Of a stretch of 64,000 nucleotides of DNA, positions 43,922 to 54,098 are shown piece after piece. Every line of letters starts with the position of its first letter. The first letter of the stretch is position 1. Below the pieces are notes generated by a model. It ran no database searches and was not told the origin of the DNA. It saw only the letters and a program-made list of their open reading frames with translations. This stretch comes from Thermococcus sp. M36 (GTDB lineage Archaea; Methanobacteriota_B; Thermococci; Thermococcales; Thermococcaceae), in NCBI RefSeq assembly GCF_012027355.1, contig NZ_SNUH01000001.1, positions 1,054,001 through 1,118,000 on the forward strand, written 5' to 3'. The position numbers and the translations under genes were made by a program.

Positions 43922-45385
43922 GTGAATACTGTTCAGAGAATAGCGAAGAACATGGCAGTGCTCTTTGTTGCTAGAATAACGAGCATGTTATTTGGTTTTT
44001 TCTACGTGATGTATACCGCAAGGTATCTCGGACCGACGAATTATGGCATCCTATCATTTGCATTAGCTTTGAACGGAATATTCGGGGTTATTGCCAACTT
44101 TGGCCTTGATCCTTTGACCGTCAGGGAGGTTGCGAGAGATAAGACCCTGGCGAGGAAATATCTTGCAAATGGACTTGTATTGAAGCTGTTATTCGGAACA
44201 CTAACATTTTTGATTGTCTTTGTAGTTGTGAATCTCTTAGGCTATCCAGAAATCACGAGAAAGGTTGTATACATAATAACCCTGTCTACTATCATTGCAG
44301 GACTAAATAATCTGTTCAATGACATCTATCAAGCGTTTGAGAGAATGGAGTTTATGTCCACCGGGCAGATTCTGCAGAGTGTGCTTTCTCTGATTTTTGC
44401 AATAACTGCAATAAAGCTCGGCTTGAACGTGGTGTATTTTGCGATGATTTATCTTATTGTGAATTCGATTGTTTTGGTTTATCATGTTGTTATGGCAACT
44501 TGGAAGTTTTCGAAGCCTAGGATAGAGGTTGATTTAAGCTTTTGGAGAAGTGTTGTAATAGAAGCGTGGCCGTTTGCTCTCACTTCCGTGTTAGTTTCAA
44601 TGTATTATTGGATGGATTCTGTTATGCTTTCTTATATGAAGGGAGATGAAGTTGTGGGATGGTATAATGCAGCCTACAGAGTAGTTTTGCTAACTTTAAT
44701 TGTTCCTCAAATCTACTTTGCATCGATTTTTCCAAACCTATCTAAGTATTATAATACCAGTGAACTTACTTTTAGAAGTCTTTCCTATAACTCTCTGAGA
44801 TATATGATTATTTTATCAGTTCCAATTGCAGTTTTAGTGACAGTTTTAGCTGATGATATAATTTTACTAATTTATGGTAAAGAATATTTGCCCTCCTCAT
44901 TAGCATTGAAAGTCTTAATATGGACGATTGTATATGCTTTTGTAAATTCTACGTTTTATCATATTATTGCATCTATGAATCAGCAAAAAATTATCAGCGA
45001 GATTTCTAGCGTGGGCACATTTGTTAATCTAATCCTGAATCTGTTTTTAATATCTAAGTATAGTTTTTTAGGTGCAAGTATAGCCACATTAGCCACGGAG
45101 TTTATTACAACAATAATGATGGGTCTTTTTATTAGGAAGGCCAAAAAGAGTATATTGATGACTATTAAGGAGTTGCTTGTAATTATAACAACGAATTTCT
45201 CAAGTGGTCTAATTTTGTTTGCTTTATTAAAATGGAAGGTATTGGGAAGTCAGGAAAATCTCCTTTTAAATATTCTAGAGAGTTCAATTGGTTTCATGTT
45301 ATTATACCTCTTTTTCTTAATGGTTCTTGGAGTTATTAATGGAGATGATTTAAAGTTGATTAAACAAATGCTCGAATTGCCATAA
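43922..45385 (+). CDS. Second polysaccharide flippase (Wzx-like)
   Basis: About 487 residues, 12-14 helices, MVF/Wzx type: VQRIAKNMAVLFVARITSMLFGFFYVMYTARYLGPTNYGILSFALA at the start and the mid-protein WMDSVMLSYMKGDEVVGWYNAAYRV are typical of flippases that translocate undecaprenyl- or dolichyl-linked glycans. The GTG at 43922 has GGTGGAGGG before it; the open frame starts at 43862. Low-GC codon use contrasts with the flippase at 30354. It converges on the long minus-strand glycan operon and is its likely exporter. Confidence 0.88.
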   Translation: MNTVQRIAKNMAVLFVARITSMLFGFFYVMYTARYLGPTNYGILSFALALNGIFGVIANFGLDPLTVREVARDKTLARKYLANGLVLKLLFGTLTFLIVFVVVNLLGYPEITRKVVYIITLSTIIAGLNNLFNDIYQAFERMEFMSTGQILQSVLSLIFAITAIKLGLNVVYFAMIYLIVNSIVLVYHVVMATWKFSKPRIEVDLSFWRSVVIEAWPFALTSVLVSMYYWMDSVMLSYMKGDEVVGWYNAAYRVVLLTLIVPQIYFASIFPNLSKYYNTSELTFRSLSYNSLRYMIILSVPIAVLVTVLADDIILLIYGKEYLPSSLALKVLIWTIVYAFVNSTFYHIIASMNQQKIISEISSVGTFVNLILNLFLISKYSFLGASIATLATEFITTIMMGLFIRKAKKSILMTIKELLVIITTNFSSGLILFALLKWKVLGSQENLLLNILESSIGFMLLYLFFLMVLGVINGDDLKLIKQMLELP

Positions 45386-45457
45386 ATATTTACTTATGTT
45401 ATTCTAATTTAGTAAACTTTCGAGTATTTATAAGCGATATTGGTTCAGTCAATTTTA

Positions 45458-46693
45458 TTATTTGTGCTTAATCAAGGATACTAAATTATAATACACTTTT
45501 ACATGCTGTTCTGCAATGTGTTCCCATTCAAGTGATTTTAGTTTTTCTTTAATATTTTTTACAGTCGTTGCTAATTTTTTCCTCACTTTTGGATTGAGGT
45601 ATATCAGTTCTAATTTATTTGCTATATCTTCTGGCTTTCTTTGTATGGGGATATAATTATGGTATTCTTTAAATAGGCCATGTGTATACTTGAGTTTAGT
45701 TGTTAGGAGAGGTACCCCAAAAAACAATGCTTCTAAAGCTACTAGTCCAGGCCAATTGTCTTCATCAGGAAGTACAAGTGCATCCATATGCATTAGAAGC
45801 CTCAGATATTTCTCTTTAGGTAGCAAGCCCAAAAAGAATATTCTTTTCTCTAACTTCTTTTCTTTAACCAGTTTTTTTAACTCACTGTTTTTAGCGGTAG
45901 CTCCAGCAATATAAAGGTACAAATTTGGGATTTTTTGACTTATACGAGCAAATCCATCAATAACAAACTTGCCTCCTTTTCGTGGCTTGTCTCCTCCAGG
46001 AAAGAGTATCTTAAAGCGTCCCTCTTCTCTACTCTGAGATTTAATTATTCTGGAGTTTTTTGGGCTACTTACATTAATGCCATTTGGAATAAAGAACTTT
46101 TTTAGATTATGTGCATCGTTTTGCATAAAATACTCGTGAAAATAGGGAGATACTACTATAACACCATCAAACTTGTGTAGTAGTGTTTTACGATTATTAT
46201 CAAATATCCTGTCCATAATGTGCGGTCTTTTTTTTAAATCTAGTCCATGAGCAGTATATATTCTTGGATAATCTAACAACTGTTTATGTATATGAAAATA
46301 AAACTCCAAAATAATTGGATTATGAAAATGAATTATGTCTGGGTTAATTTCGTTCATGATTTTAAGGAACCTTTTTTTAATCAGTATCTCATAGTTTATA
46401 TGTCTAAGTAACGGTTCAAATGTGAACTTGAGTATTCTTAAGATATTATCTGGAATATTGATACTGGGTAAGAATTTTAGTCCATAATTTATTTTTAGAA
46501 TATTTGAGTAATTAAATACTGGCCCCACATTATGTACTATTGGTCCAGACAAGTTCTTGAAGAATGGGTAAAGCTCATCGTTTAAAACTACGTGTACTTC
46601 ATGACCAAGCTTATCTAGATATCTTGCTAAATGATACACAACATTTTCTGCTCCTCCCCACCCACCTGAAAATATTACTAGGCATATCTTCAT
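45458..46693 (-). CDS. Glycosyltransferase family 4 protein
   Basis: 411 residues, GT-B fold. N-terminal MKICLVIFSGGWGGAENVVYHLARYLDKLG, with the C-terminal donor-binding segment LPDEDNWPGLVALEALFFGVPLL (the E-x7-E type motif). Transfers a sugar from a nucleotide donor in the cytosol. ATG 46693 follows GGAGGTGAAACGA and overlaps the end of the membrane-protein gene. AT-rich. Last gene of the minus-strand operon. Confidence 0.85.
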   Translation of the reverse strand: MKICLVIFSGGWGGAENVVYHLARYLDKLGHEVHVVLNDELYPFFKNLSGPIVHNVGPVFNYSNILKINYGLKFLPSINIPDNILRILKFTFEPLLRHINYEILIKKRFLKIMNEINPDIIHFHNPIILEFYFHIHKQLLDYPRIYTAHGLDLKKRPHIMDRIFDNNRKTLLHKFDGVIVVSPYFHEYFMQNDAHNLKKFFIPNGINVSSPKNSRIIKSQSREEGRFKILFPGGDKPRKGGKFVIDGFARISQKIPNLYLYIAGATAKNSELKKLVKEKKLEKRIFFLGLLPKEKYLRLLMHMDALVLPDEDNWPGLVALEALFFGVPLLTTKLKYTHGLFKEYHNYIPIQRKPEDIANKLELIYLNPKVRKKLATTVKNIKEKLKSLEWEHIAEQHVKVYYNLVSLIKHK

Positions 46694-46698
46694 TCGTT

Positions 46699-48369
46699 TC
46701 ACCTCCAATACACTCTAATAAACCTATCATTATAAATTGCATTTCTTTTCTTTATCTCGTTCGAAAATAATTCTTCAACCCCATAATACTCAACAGTTAG
46801 CTCTACTTTTTTGCTCCATAAAATAAACTCGAATTTAGATACTGAAAACTTTCCTACTCTAATCCAAGTAATTGCAGTATATTTTCTTCCTTTTATAGGA
46901 AACAGTTCATTTGTACCAAGAAACACGTAACTGTGCTCATCGGGAATAGAGTAATCCAGAAATGCTCCTGTGTTTAATGTGTGAAGCTCTCTTATATTCA
47001 TTGGAGAATCAACTGTAGAATTTATTAGTATATTGATGGTAAATAACGTTGGAGCAATCATCATAATTCCCATGATGGTATATACAACTACTTTTCTAGC
47101 CCTCTCCTTAATGGCATATTTTGAAAAGGGTATAAATGCGACCTGAAATGTTCTCTGTCCTAAAAAGGTCGTTAAAAGACCAATAATGAACAAAACACCA
47201 CTAAAAACCAAAATCGAGATGTCAAAAACTCGTTGGACAGGAAACGTGTGGGTGTTAAAGTCTTTCCTAAGCTGAGACAGAAAACCATATGTTGCCATGA
47301 TTAGTAGCAAAATTAAGAGCACTCTCAGAACCCATGCTTGAGTTTCAACAATCCATCTGGGTATTAATTCATAATGTGGATGAGGGGTATATTTTATTGG
47401 CCCAAATGTGGCACTTTTTCTAAAGAACCTTGCAAATATCCACCATGTCTCTCCTTCCACTTCACCCCATCTCTTGATAAACACCCTCAACGGAATAGAC
47501 AGGAGGTTGTAAAATGACCATATAAATCCAAGGCCCCAGATGGATACGAGCAGGCCAAGAGTGGATGTTCTGAGCCTTTTCTCGTGGGAGAAGAATTGGT
47601 AGTACAAAACGATGCCACCAACTGGAAGGATATAAAACAGGAACATAAATGGGTGGGTAAACACAAGAGCAAACCAGAATATCGTTAGAATCAGAAACTT
47701 CTTCAACTTCTGCCCTTTCTCAATGAAGTCGAAGGTAACCTTGTACAGGTAGGGTAAAAAGATGAGGGCAAAGGTTTGGGGAGCTACCTGATCGTTGATG
47801 ACGTAGAATGACAGTATTATGTAAGTCATGAGAGAGATCACTGCGAACTTGATGTCTTTTCCGAGGTTGCTGTAATAGTATATAAGGCCAATATATAAAG
47901 CACCCATAAAAATAAACAATCCCACGGTGTAGATACTGATTTTTCCTATTCCACCAACTAGCATGAGCACGGTTTCAAAGATAAACGAGATGGGATATGA
48001 GAGATAGGAAAGTGAATGGGTGGCGAGGGCTTCATGGGTTATTTTTCCAGAGAAGAGCATGAATTCTAGTGTAGCTGAAGGCCATATATCAGTTTGTTCA
48101 TAAGGGATTACAAAGTACAGGTTCGTTATATAAAACAAAAGGCCATACAACAGCCCTGAGAGGCTTACAATGTATTTGCTGGTGTTTATGTAATATATTA
48201 TTCCTACAAGAATAACTGAATTGACCATGAGGAGGACCCAATGCATCAATGGAATCGCGCTCAGAACATTATCTCCTTTAGCGTACGAGAAGAGAGGCCG
48301 GTTAACTATGTAGATTAGGATAATTATGTACATTAACAACGAAAACAATACCAAATGGACTTTTTTCAT
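46699..48369 (-). CDS. Large polytopic membrane protein of the glycan locus
   Basis: About 556 residues with eleven to thirteen predicted helices and a C-terminal extracytoplasmic domain of about 90 residues. The early loop YEQTDIWPSATLEF and later THPFMFLFYILP suggest a GT-C-like or polymerase-like membrane protein, but no diagnostic motif was found. ATG 48369 is chosen (MKKVHLVLF, GGGGGT upstream); the frame opens at 48408. Could be a glycan polymerase (Wzy role), otherwise missing from the locus. Confidence 0.65.
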   Translation of the reverse strand: MKKVHLVLFSLLMYIIILIYIVNRPLFSYAKGDNVLSAIPLMHWVLLMVNSVILVGIIYYINTSKYIVSLSGLLYGLLFYITNLYFVIPYEQTDIWPSATLEFMLFSGKITHEALATHSLSYLSYPISFIFETVLMLVGGIGKISIYTVGLFIFMGALYIGLIYYYSNLGKDIKFAVISLMTYIILSFYVINDQVAPQTFALIFLPYLYKVTFDFIEKGQKLKKFLILTIFWFALVFTHPFMFLFYILPVGGIVLYYQFFSHEKRLRTSTLGLLVSIWGLGFIWSFYNLLSIPLRVFIKRWGEVEGETWWIFARFFRKSATFGPIKYTPHPHYELIPRWIVETQAWVLRVLLILLLIMATYGFLSQLRKDFNTHTFPVQRVFDISILVFSGVLFIIGLLTTFLGQRTFQVAFIPFSKYAIKERARKVVVYTIMGIMMIAPTLFTINILINSTVDSPMNIRELHTLNTGAFLDYSIPDEHSYVFLGTNELFPIKGRKYTAITWIRVGKFSVSKFEFILWSKKVELTVEYYGVEELFSNEIKKRNAIYNDRFIRVYWR

Positions 48370-48385
48370 GTTGCCGGACCCCCAG

Positions 48386-49270
48386 TTAGCGTGCCCAACG
48401 TTCTTCAATTTTCATCATGTAGGGTAATAAAGTAAACGGAGCGTGCTTCTTTGTCCAGAGCCACAAAGTGCTTTTTAAGGACAGGTTTTGGAGGAGGAAG
48501 TCCATTTGAATGTTGATTATTCCTTTGATATTCCATTTCTTCAGGAAGTACTCTTTCGAACGCCTGTATCTTTCTCTACTGAATCGGAACTTTTTGTATG
48601 TTTTGTTGCCGCCAGGATAATGTTTGAAAACTACCGCCGGAGTTACTGCAAATTTCCATTTGCCAAGTTGTTTGTGTCCCCAATAAAAGTCCAGGTGCTC
48701 GAAATTTATTTTGTAGTAGTCATCCCAAGGGTAATCCCTTAGACATTTCACTCTAAAAAGTGCTGCATTTAATATCTGATCAAAACGTATATACGGAATC
48801 CCATCAGCAACTTCAATTTGAAGGTCTAAAGGAACATCTCGGACTATATATCCCCTTTTGTATATTAAATTGTGAGCACCACTTCTAATCCTCCCTTTTT
48901 CAAATAGGAGTGCTCCAACTCCACCTAAGGCCTTATTGCTCTCTAGTATATTTTTAAGAATGCTTATACTTTGTTCACCTAGGACTTCCATATCATCGTC
49001 CATTATCAGGAGATACGGAGTCTTGGTATTCTCCACTATCCTGTTCCTTCCATATGCTAACCCGGAATTATATGGTAGTCTAATGACTTTTAGGGGAAGG
49101 TATTCAGACATCTCTTGATACAGTTTTTCTTTTTCTGGGTCTTCTGGGCCGTCGTCTGCCACTATAACTTCTTTAACATTCAATCCAACTAATGATCTCA
49201 AAGTATTTCTTAATTTTTCTGTTCGATAAAATGTCTTAAGTCCAATCGTTACATCTTTTAAATCGTTCAT
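48386..49270 (-). CDS. Glycosyltransferase family 2 protein
   Basis: 294 residues, GT-A fold: VTIGLKTFYRTEKLRNTLRSL, EVIVADDGPEDPEKE, NSGLAYGRNRIVENTKTPYLLIMDDDMEVLG (DDD metal motif), and NFEHLDFYWGHKQLGKWKF further on. No membrane helix, so a soluble transferase. AT-rich. Upstream gene encodes a phosphatase-fold enzyme, downstream the large membrane protein. Confidence 0.85.
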   Translation of the reverse strand: MNDLKDVTIGLKTFYRTEKLRNTLRSLVGLNVKEVIVADDGPEDPEKEKLYQEMSEYLPLKVIRLPYNSGLAYGRNRIVENTKTPYLLIMDDDMEVLGEQSISILKNILESNKALGGVGALLFEKGRIRSGAHNLIYKRGYIVRDVPLDLQIEVADGIPYIRFDQILNAALFRVKCLRDYPWDDYYKINFEHLDFYWGHKQLGKWKFAVTPAVVFKHYPGGNKTYKKFRFSRERYRRSKEYFLKKWNIKGIINIQMDFLLQNLSLKSTLWLWTKKHAPFTLLPYMMKIEERWAR

Positions 49271-49294
49271 TTTCCCTCCTCTCTGGATTCTTAT

Positions 49295-50713
49295 TTAAAG
49301 CTTTTTCTTTAAGTCTCTAATCGCTTTTTTAAGCTTTTCACTCTCCTTCATTATCTCATAATAGCTCAAATCAACGTATCTTGGTTTTCTTTGAGCAAAC
49401 TCTGAATTTTCTTCAAAAATTTCCATTAAAACCCTTCCGTCAGTATCCTTTGGAATTGGTAGTCCAAGTATATGGAGCACAGTAGGAACAATATCATAAA
49501 CACGTGGAAGTTGTTTAAATTCAATATTCTCACTTATATTATACCCATATGCAGAGAACACTCCATGAATTTCATGGTCTCCTCTATAAGTTTTTTCGGT
49601 TATTTTTCCTTTTAGTTCATGAGAGACTTCAATTCCTCTCTCAGGAATTACAAAAAGATCGGGCATTCTTTCTAGATAAAATCCATTGTGGATTTTGCTA
49701 AATTCAACAACATCAGAGACTTCATTATAGGTTTTAAGAGCTTCCTTTACATCTTTAATTTTATTTTTGTTCTTTAGATAAATGCCCCAGTTACCAGGCT
49801 CTACCATAAACGCATCAGCAGTTTGTGCTACGTGACTTATAGCACTCGCTGATGCATTTGTTTTTGCTATTATCTTGTCTAAAATTTTTTTAGGTATTGT
49901 TTTCTTAGCAACATTAACTAACTTTGATTTAATTCTGCTATATTCTATAAGCCCATTCTCAGCTAATGCTTCATTTACGTAAAATATTTTACTTTTGACC
50001 TCGAATCCATGATCACTAACTATAAAAAGTATATCTGCCAGCGATTTTGCCGTTTCTATGAACTCGTTTATAATTCTAAATGTTGGGGTTACAATATTCG
50101 TATCTTTCTTCTCCAATATCTGTGGAAATATATGCGAAAACCAGTCAGTTTCACTGAAAACGACAAAATACAAGTTCCAATCCTCTTTTTCGAGTAGGTC
50201 ATAATAGAGATTTATTCTGGTCTCTGTATATTCCTTGACCTTTTTTGGATATTCCTTTTTTCCATATCTAGCCCATTCGTGTGGGGGGTTAACTAAATAT
50301 TCCTTGTATTCTGCTTCAAGTTTTTTTGGGAAAATTGTCTGTTCTGGAGATGCCCAGTCAGAGACAATGATAGTGTTATCCTTTTTCTTAATTCCACTGA
50401 ATGGATAAGTCATTGGCAGATTTATTAAGATGCTTTTCAAGTTAGCTTTTTCAAGAAGCTCTGAGAGTCTAGGGTATTTTACGTCTTTCGAGGTCGCTAA
50501 TCCAACTTTGTTATCTTCTAAATCTACCTTCTGCCATCCAATTATCCCATGTTTAGCGGGGTTTACACCAGTAAGAATAGATGTCCATGAAGGAGGAGTA
50601 TAAGGAGGTATTGTTGATATAAAGTCGTGAAGTTCAGTATTTATTCCAACTAAACTTGCAGTTGTTTTATTTGCTCCATCAAGGCCAATAATAACGACCT
50701 TCCTACCTTTCAT
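49295..50713 (-). CDS. Alkaline phosphatase/sulfatase-superfamily protein of the glycan locus
   Basis: 472 residues. VVIIGLDGANKTTASLVG (metal Asp), PPYTPPSWTSILTGVNPAKHGIIGWQ (nucleophile Thr/Ser), FSETDWFSH, FIVSDHGFEV and GDHEIHGVFSAYG make up the type I phosphodiesterase active site. Related to the protein at 27562 in the sulfate operon but AT-rich and diverged. ATG 50713 follows AGGAGGAATCTCC and overlaps the previous gene by 11 bases. May add or remove phospho- or sulfo-groups from glycan; not shown. Confidence 0.82.
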   Translation of the reverse strand: MKGRKVVIIGLDGANKTTASLVGINTELHDFISTIPPYTPPSWTSILTGVNPAKHGIIGWQKVDLEDNKVGLATSKDVKYPRLSELLEKANLKSILINLPMTYPFSGIKKKDNTIIVSDWASPEQTIFPKKLEAEYKEYLVNPPHEWARYGKKEYPKKVKEYTETRINLYYDLLEKEDWNLYFVVFSETDWFSHIFPQILEKKDTNIVTPTFRIINEFIETAKSLADILFIVSDHGFEVKSKIFYVNEALAENGLIEYSRIKSKLVNVAKKTIPKKILDKIIAKTNASASAISHVAQTADAFMVEPGNWGIYLKNKNKIKDVKEALKTYNEVSDVVEFSKIHNGFYLERMPDLFVIPERGIEVSHELKGKITEKTYRGDHEIHGVFSAYGYNISENIEFKQLPRVYDIVPTVLHILGLPIPKDTDGRVLMEIFEENSEFAQRKPRYVDLSYYEIMKESEKLKKAIRDLKKKL

Positions 50714-51905
50714 GGAGATTCCTCCTCTTGAGTATCTGCTTATAAACTTTAAACGTTTGTCTGGCAATGTTCTCCCAAGTGAACTGCTCTGCGTACTTCC
50801 GTATCTTATCCCTATCCCACTCCTTGTCGAGAGCTATTAAAATCTTTTCTGCAAGGCAGTGGGGATCTTTTGGTGGACATAGCAGTCCGTAGTCCTCAGA
50901 AGTTATTATCTCAGGAATTCCACCAACAGTAGCTCCAACAAATGGCAAACCAACACCAAGAGCCTCGAACATCACCGTCGGGTTGCCTTCACTTAAGCTT
51001 GGCAATACGAAGAGGTCGGCAGCATTTATCCATAGAGGGATTTCATGGTGCGGTTTTGCGCCAACAAGTTTCACATAGCTTTCCAAGTTTAACTTATTAA
51101 TTTGTTTTTCTAAGTCTTTTCTTAGTGGTCCATCCCCGACGATGATAAGCATAATGTCTTCTCTGCCTTTTACAACATTTTTTATTGCTTCAATCAGGTA
51201 CTTGTGGCCTTTTATTGGAACTAAATTGGCGACATTCAGGACAACCTTTTTATCCTGTGGAAGATTAAGCTGTTTTCTGGCGAGAGCTTTATCCATCGGC
51301 CTGAAGAGGTTAGAATCAAAGCCGTTCGGGATTATGGAGATTTTATTCTCTGCGATACCAAGCTTCTCAACAAGTATCACAAAGTTACTTTTGCTCACTG
51401 TGATTACATGGTCCGCAGAATCAAGAGCAAATTTAACTTTCCTAAACCATTCTCTGCTCCTGAATGGGAGGTCATACACATCGTAGCCATGTGCTGTAAT
51501 CACCAGAGGGACATTGAACTCCTTTGAAAGCCTCGCTGCAGCATATCCCGATGGCCAAGTAAAATGGGCGTGAATCAAATCGAACTCGATTTTGTTTTCT
51601 TGGATGAACTTTTCAAGCTTTCTGGCCAGCTTACCTCCCAAATTGGGGTTTCTACCATCTGGAATTAGGTAGAGCATCGAAACAATATGAACCTTCACAT
51701 TTTTAGGTCTCCCTGTTAAATCGACCAATCTGCTCTTTGAAAACTTCTCAACGTGCCTGAAATATGGAAAGGGCAAATACCTAGCAAGTTCTGAGAGATA
51801 ATTATGGTGGGCAATTACTGTCACCACATCTAAGTGTTTTGAAATGGATTCTACCGAGCCTTTGACAAATGTATGATAGTGAGGAGCTATCGTGAGGACT
51901 TTCAT
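50703..51905 (-). CDS. Glycosyltransferase family 4 protein
   Basis: 400 residues, GT-B: MKVLTIAPHYHTFVKGSVES, IHAHFTWPSGYAAARLSKEF, VITAHGYDVYDLPF, then VVLNVANLVPIKGHKYLIEAI, MLIIVGDGPLRKDLEKQI and PSLSEGNPTVMFEALGVGLPFVG, the full GT4 donor site. The ATG at 51905 has GGTGAATTAT in front and overlaps the wecB-like stop region. Confidence 0.9.
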   Translation of the reverse strand: MKVLTIAPHYHTFVKGSVESISKHLDVVTVIAHHNYLSELARYLPFPYFRHVEKFSKSRLVDLTGRPKNVKVHIVSMLYLIPDGRNPNLGGKLARKLEKFIQENKIEFDLIHAHFTWPSGYAAARLSKEFNVPLVITAHGYDVYDLPFRSREWFRKVKFALDSADHVITVSKSNFVILVEKLGIAENKISIIPNGFDSNLFRPMDKALARKQLNLPQDKKVVLNVANLVPIKGHKYLIEAIKNVVKGREDIMLIIVGDGPLRKDLEKQINKLNLESYVKLVGAKPHHEIPLWINAADLFVLPSLSEGNPTVMFEALGVGLPFVGATVGGIPEIITSEDYGLLCPPKDPHCLAEKILIALDKEWDRDKIRKYAEQFTWENIARQTFKVYKQILKRRNLHER

Positions 51906-51910
51906 ATAAT

Positions 51911-52987
51911 TCACCAGAGAGCATTATTTAATGCCTCTGCGATCTTCCCACTTGCTCTTCCGTCTCCAAACTTGTATGTGTACGTCTCTCCGTTGGGTTC
52001 AAACTCCATTATTGCCTTTATTAGTTTCTCCTTGTCCGCTCCAACAAGAATGTTCCATCCATCTTCCACGGTCTCAACCCACTCCGTTTTTTCTCGCAGA
52101 GTGATGCACGGGACTTTCAGGAAGTAGGCCTCTTTCTGCACTCCACCCGAGTCCGTTAGAATCTTCTTAGCATTTTCCTCCAAAATGAGCATGTCGAGGT
52201 AACCTATTGGTGGAGTGATGATAATGTTTTCAGCTTTCTCAATCTGTTTAATTAGTCCGTAGGCTTTCAGATACTTTTGAGTCCTTGGATGGGCTGGAAA
52301 AACTATCGACTCGTTGCTATCGATGAATGCCTCAATGATGTTCTCCAGGTTCTTTCGATTGTCCGTGTTTTCTGCCCTGTGGACAGTGGCCAATAAATAC
52401 TTCCTAGGTTTTAACCCCAACTTATCTAGAATCTTCGAGTGTTTCCTCGCAATTTTGATGTTGTACAGTAAGGCGTCATACATCACATCTCCCGTTAGAT
52501 AAACTCTGTCTTTAATCCCCTCATTGTACAGGTTTTTCACTGCTGTCTCAGTTGGGGCAAAGAGGTAATCACTAACATGGTCAGTCAAAACTCGATTAAC
52601 TTCCTCGGGCATTCTCTTGTCGAGGCTCCTTAGTCCTGCCTCAACGTGGGCAACTTTAATGTGAAGCTTTACTGCAGCTAAAGCACCAGCAAGGGTTGAA
52701 TTAGTGTCACCATAAACTAAAACCAAATCTGGTTTCTCCTTCATTAAAACCTCCTCAATCCTCTTCAGCATCTCTCCTGTTTGGTATCCATGGCTTCCGG
52801 AGCCGACGCCAAGATAATAATCAGGCTCAGGAATATTTAACTGTTCAAAGAAGATTTTATTCATTTCATAATCATAATGTTGGCCAGTATGAATTACAAT
52901 CTCATCAAAGTGCTTTCTTAACTCTCTTGAAACTGGGGCCATCTTGATGAACTGCGGCCGAGCACCGACGATTGTAGCGATTTTCAT
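51911..52987 (-). CDS. wecB: Non-hydrolysing UDP-N-acetylglucosamine 2-epimerase (WecB/WbpI-like)
   Basis: 358 residues. TIVGARPQFIKMAPVSRELRK, HTGQHYDYEMNKIFFEQL, VYGDTNSTLAGALAAVKL, HVEAGLRSLDKRMPEEVNR and LTDSGGVQKEAYFLKVPCITLRE are the full set of 2-epimerase motifs. Normally it makes UDP-ManNAc from UDP-GlcNAc; within this locus, next to WbpA/B/D/E homologues, it may epimerise the diacetamido uronic acid as WbpI does. Confidence 0.92.
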   Translation of the reverse strand: MKIATIVGARPQFIKMAPVSRELRKHFDEIVIHTGQHYDYEMNKIFFEQLNIPEPDYYLGVGSGSHGYQTGEMLKRIEEVLMKEKPDLVLVYGDTNSTLAGALAAVKLHIKVAHVEAGLRSLDKRMPEEVNRVLTDHVSDYLFAPTETAVKNLYNEGIKDRVYLTGDVMYDALLYNIKIARKHSKILDKLGLKPRKYLLATVHRAENTDNRKNLENIIEAFIDSNESIVFPAHPRTQKYLKAYGLIKQIEKAENIIITPPIGYLDMLILEENAKKILTDSGGVQKEAYFLKVPCITLREKTEWVETVEDGWNILVGADKEKLIKAIMEFEPNGETYTYKFGDGRASGKIAEALNNALW

Positions 52988-52993
52988 AGAGCA

Positions 52994-54088
52994 TCACCTA
53001 AAACGGTATTGAATATTCGGATTTTGTTTAAACTCTTCCAAGCTTTCAGGATAATTCTCAAGGAACCAGACCATAAAGGATGTCATGTCTATCTTCTTCT
53101 CAAGAAGCTTTTCCCTCTTTCCCCTCCACTCCTTTTTGATGCCTTCTGTTTGCGCTATTTCAACGGCTTTTTCTATTGCCCTATTTCTGTCAGTGATGTT
53201 GTACATCAACCCAAATCTCTCCTCAAGCTCTATAAAGTTGCTCATGTCATTTGGCCCCACAAACTTGTTGCTCCTAACAACTGGAGTCCCAAGCAAAGCC
53301 GCCTCTGTGGCCATTGTTTGGGTATCCGTGACAAGGAGCTTCGCATAGTACAGCACATCATGGATCCTGCTCTTTGGAACCTTCAGAACGTACTTTTCGA
53401 GCTCCTTCGGTATCTTTCCCTCCGGAGAAATGAAAACCCTGACATGTTTTTCCAGCTCCTTAACAAGCTTTATTTTGTCTCCGCTGGAGAAACCTGCTAT
53501 ACCCTCATCGTGAGCAGCATCGAAGGCGTTGAACCTTAGAACTGCATACTCCTCGCCTGTGGATATCCCAAGCATATCGAGAATGTCATCATTGGGCTTA
53601 TAGTAGTTGGGGTGGAGATACGCAAGCTCCTTATAGCTGGCTATTCTCAGATGTTTCCTGCCGAGGTTATCCCTAAATGATTCGGGGGTTAATACAACAT
53701 CTGTAGCTGGCATCATGAGCTTAAATTGAATGGAAAGGAGTTTATGGATGCTCGGTTCAGAGTCGTAAAACTGGACATATGGAACTTTAAGCAATTTAGA
53801 AGTATATGCTCCGTATATCTCAAAACCAGTTACTATATCGATGTTTTTATTTCTCAGCCAAGACACTGCTCGGTGGATATCTGAGGGGAGAGATAAGATG
53901 CGCTTGGCTCCTTTAGGGGGCCTAGAGAAAACAAAGTATTCAAATCCTGTCTCATTCAAAAGGTCCAAGGTTTCACCATAGTCCCTTGCAAGTATGTATA
54001 CCTTTACCCCGGAATTATTCAAAGTTCTCACTATATTTTTATAGAAATGAAATTGGGCTGGGGTACTTACAAAGACTGCAACGTTCAT
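52994..54088 (-). CDS. DUF354-family glycosyltransferase-like protein
   Basis: 364 residues of GT-B-like design: MNVAVFVSTPAQFHFYKNIVRTLNNSGVKVYILARDYGETLDLLN, then SEPSIHKLLSIQFK, LVTDTQTMATEAALLGTPVVRSN and the later EERFGLMYNITD. The DTQTMATEAALLGTP motif is shared by DUF354 proteins and lipid or UDP-GlcNAc transferases of the MurG type. ATG 54088 follows GAGGTGCTCCCA. Role in the glycan pathway is inferred from the operon. Confidence 0.8.
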   Translation of the reverse strand: MNVAVFVSTPAQFHFYKNIVRTLNNSGVKVYILARDYGETLDLLNETGFEYFVFSRPPKGAKRILSLPSDIHRAVSWLRNKNIDIVTGFEIYGAYTSKLLKVPYVQFYDSEPSIHKLLSIQFKLMMPATDVVLTPESFRDNLGRKHLRIASYKELAYLHPNYYKPNDDILDMLGISTGEEYAVLRFNAFDAAHDEGIAGFSSGDKIKLVKELEKHVRVFISPEGKIPKELEKYVLKVPKSRIHDVLYYAKLLVTDTQTMATEAALLGTPVVRSNKFVGPNDMSNFIELEERFGLMYNITDRNRAIEKAVEIAQTEGIKKEWRGKREKLLEKKIDMTSFMVWFLENYPESLEEFKQNPNIQYRFR

Positions 54089-54098
54089 TGGGAGCACC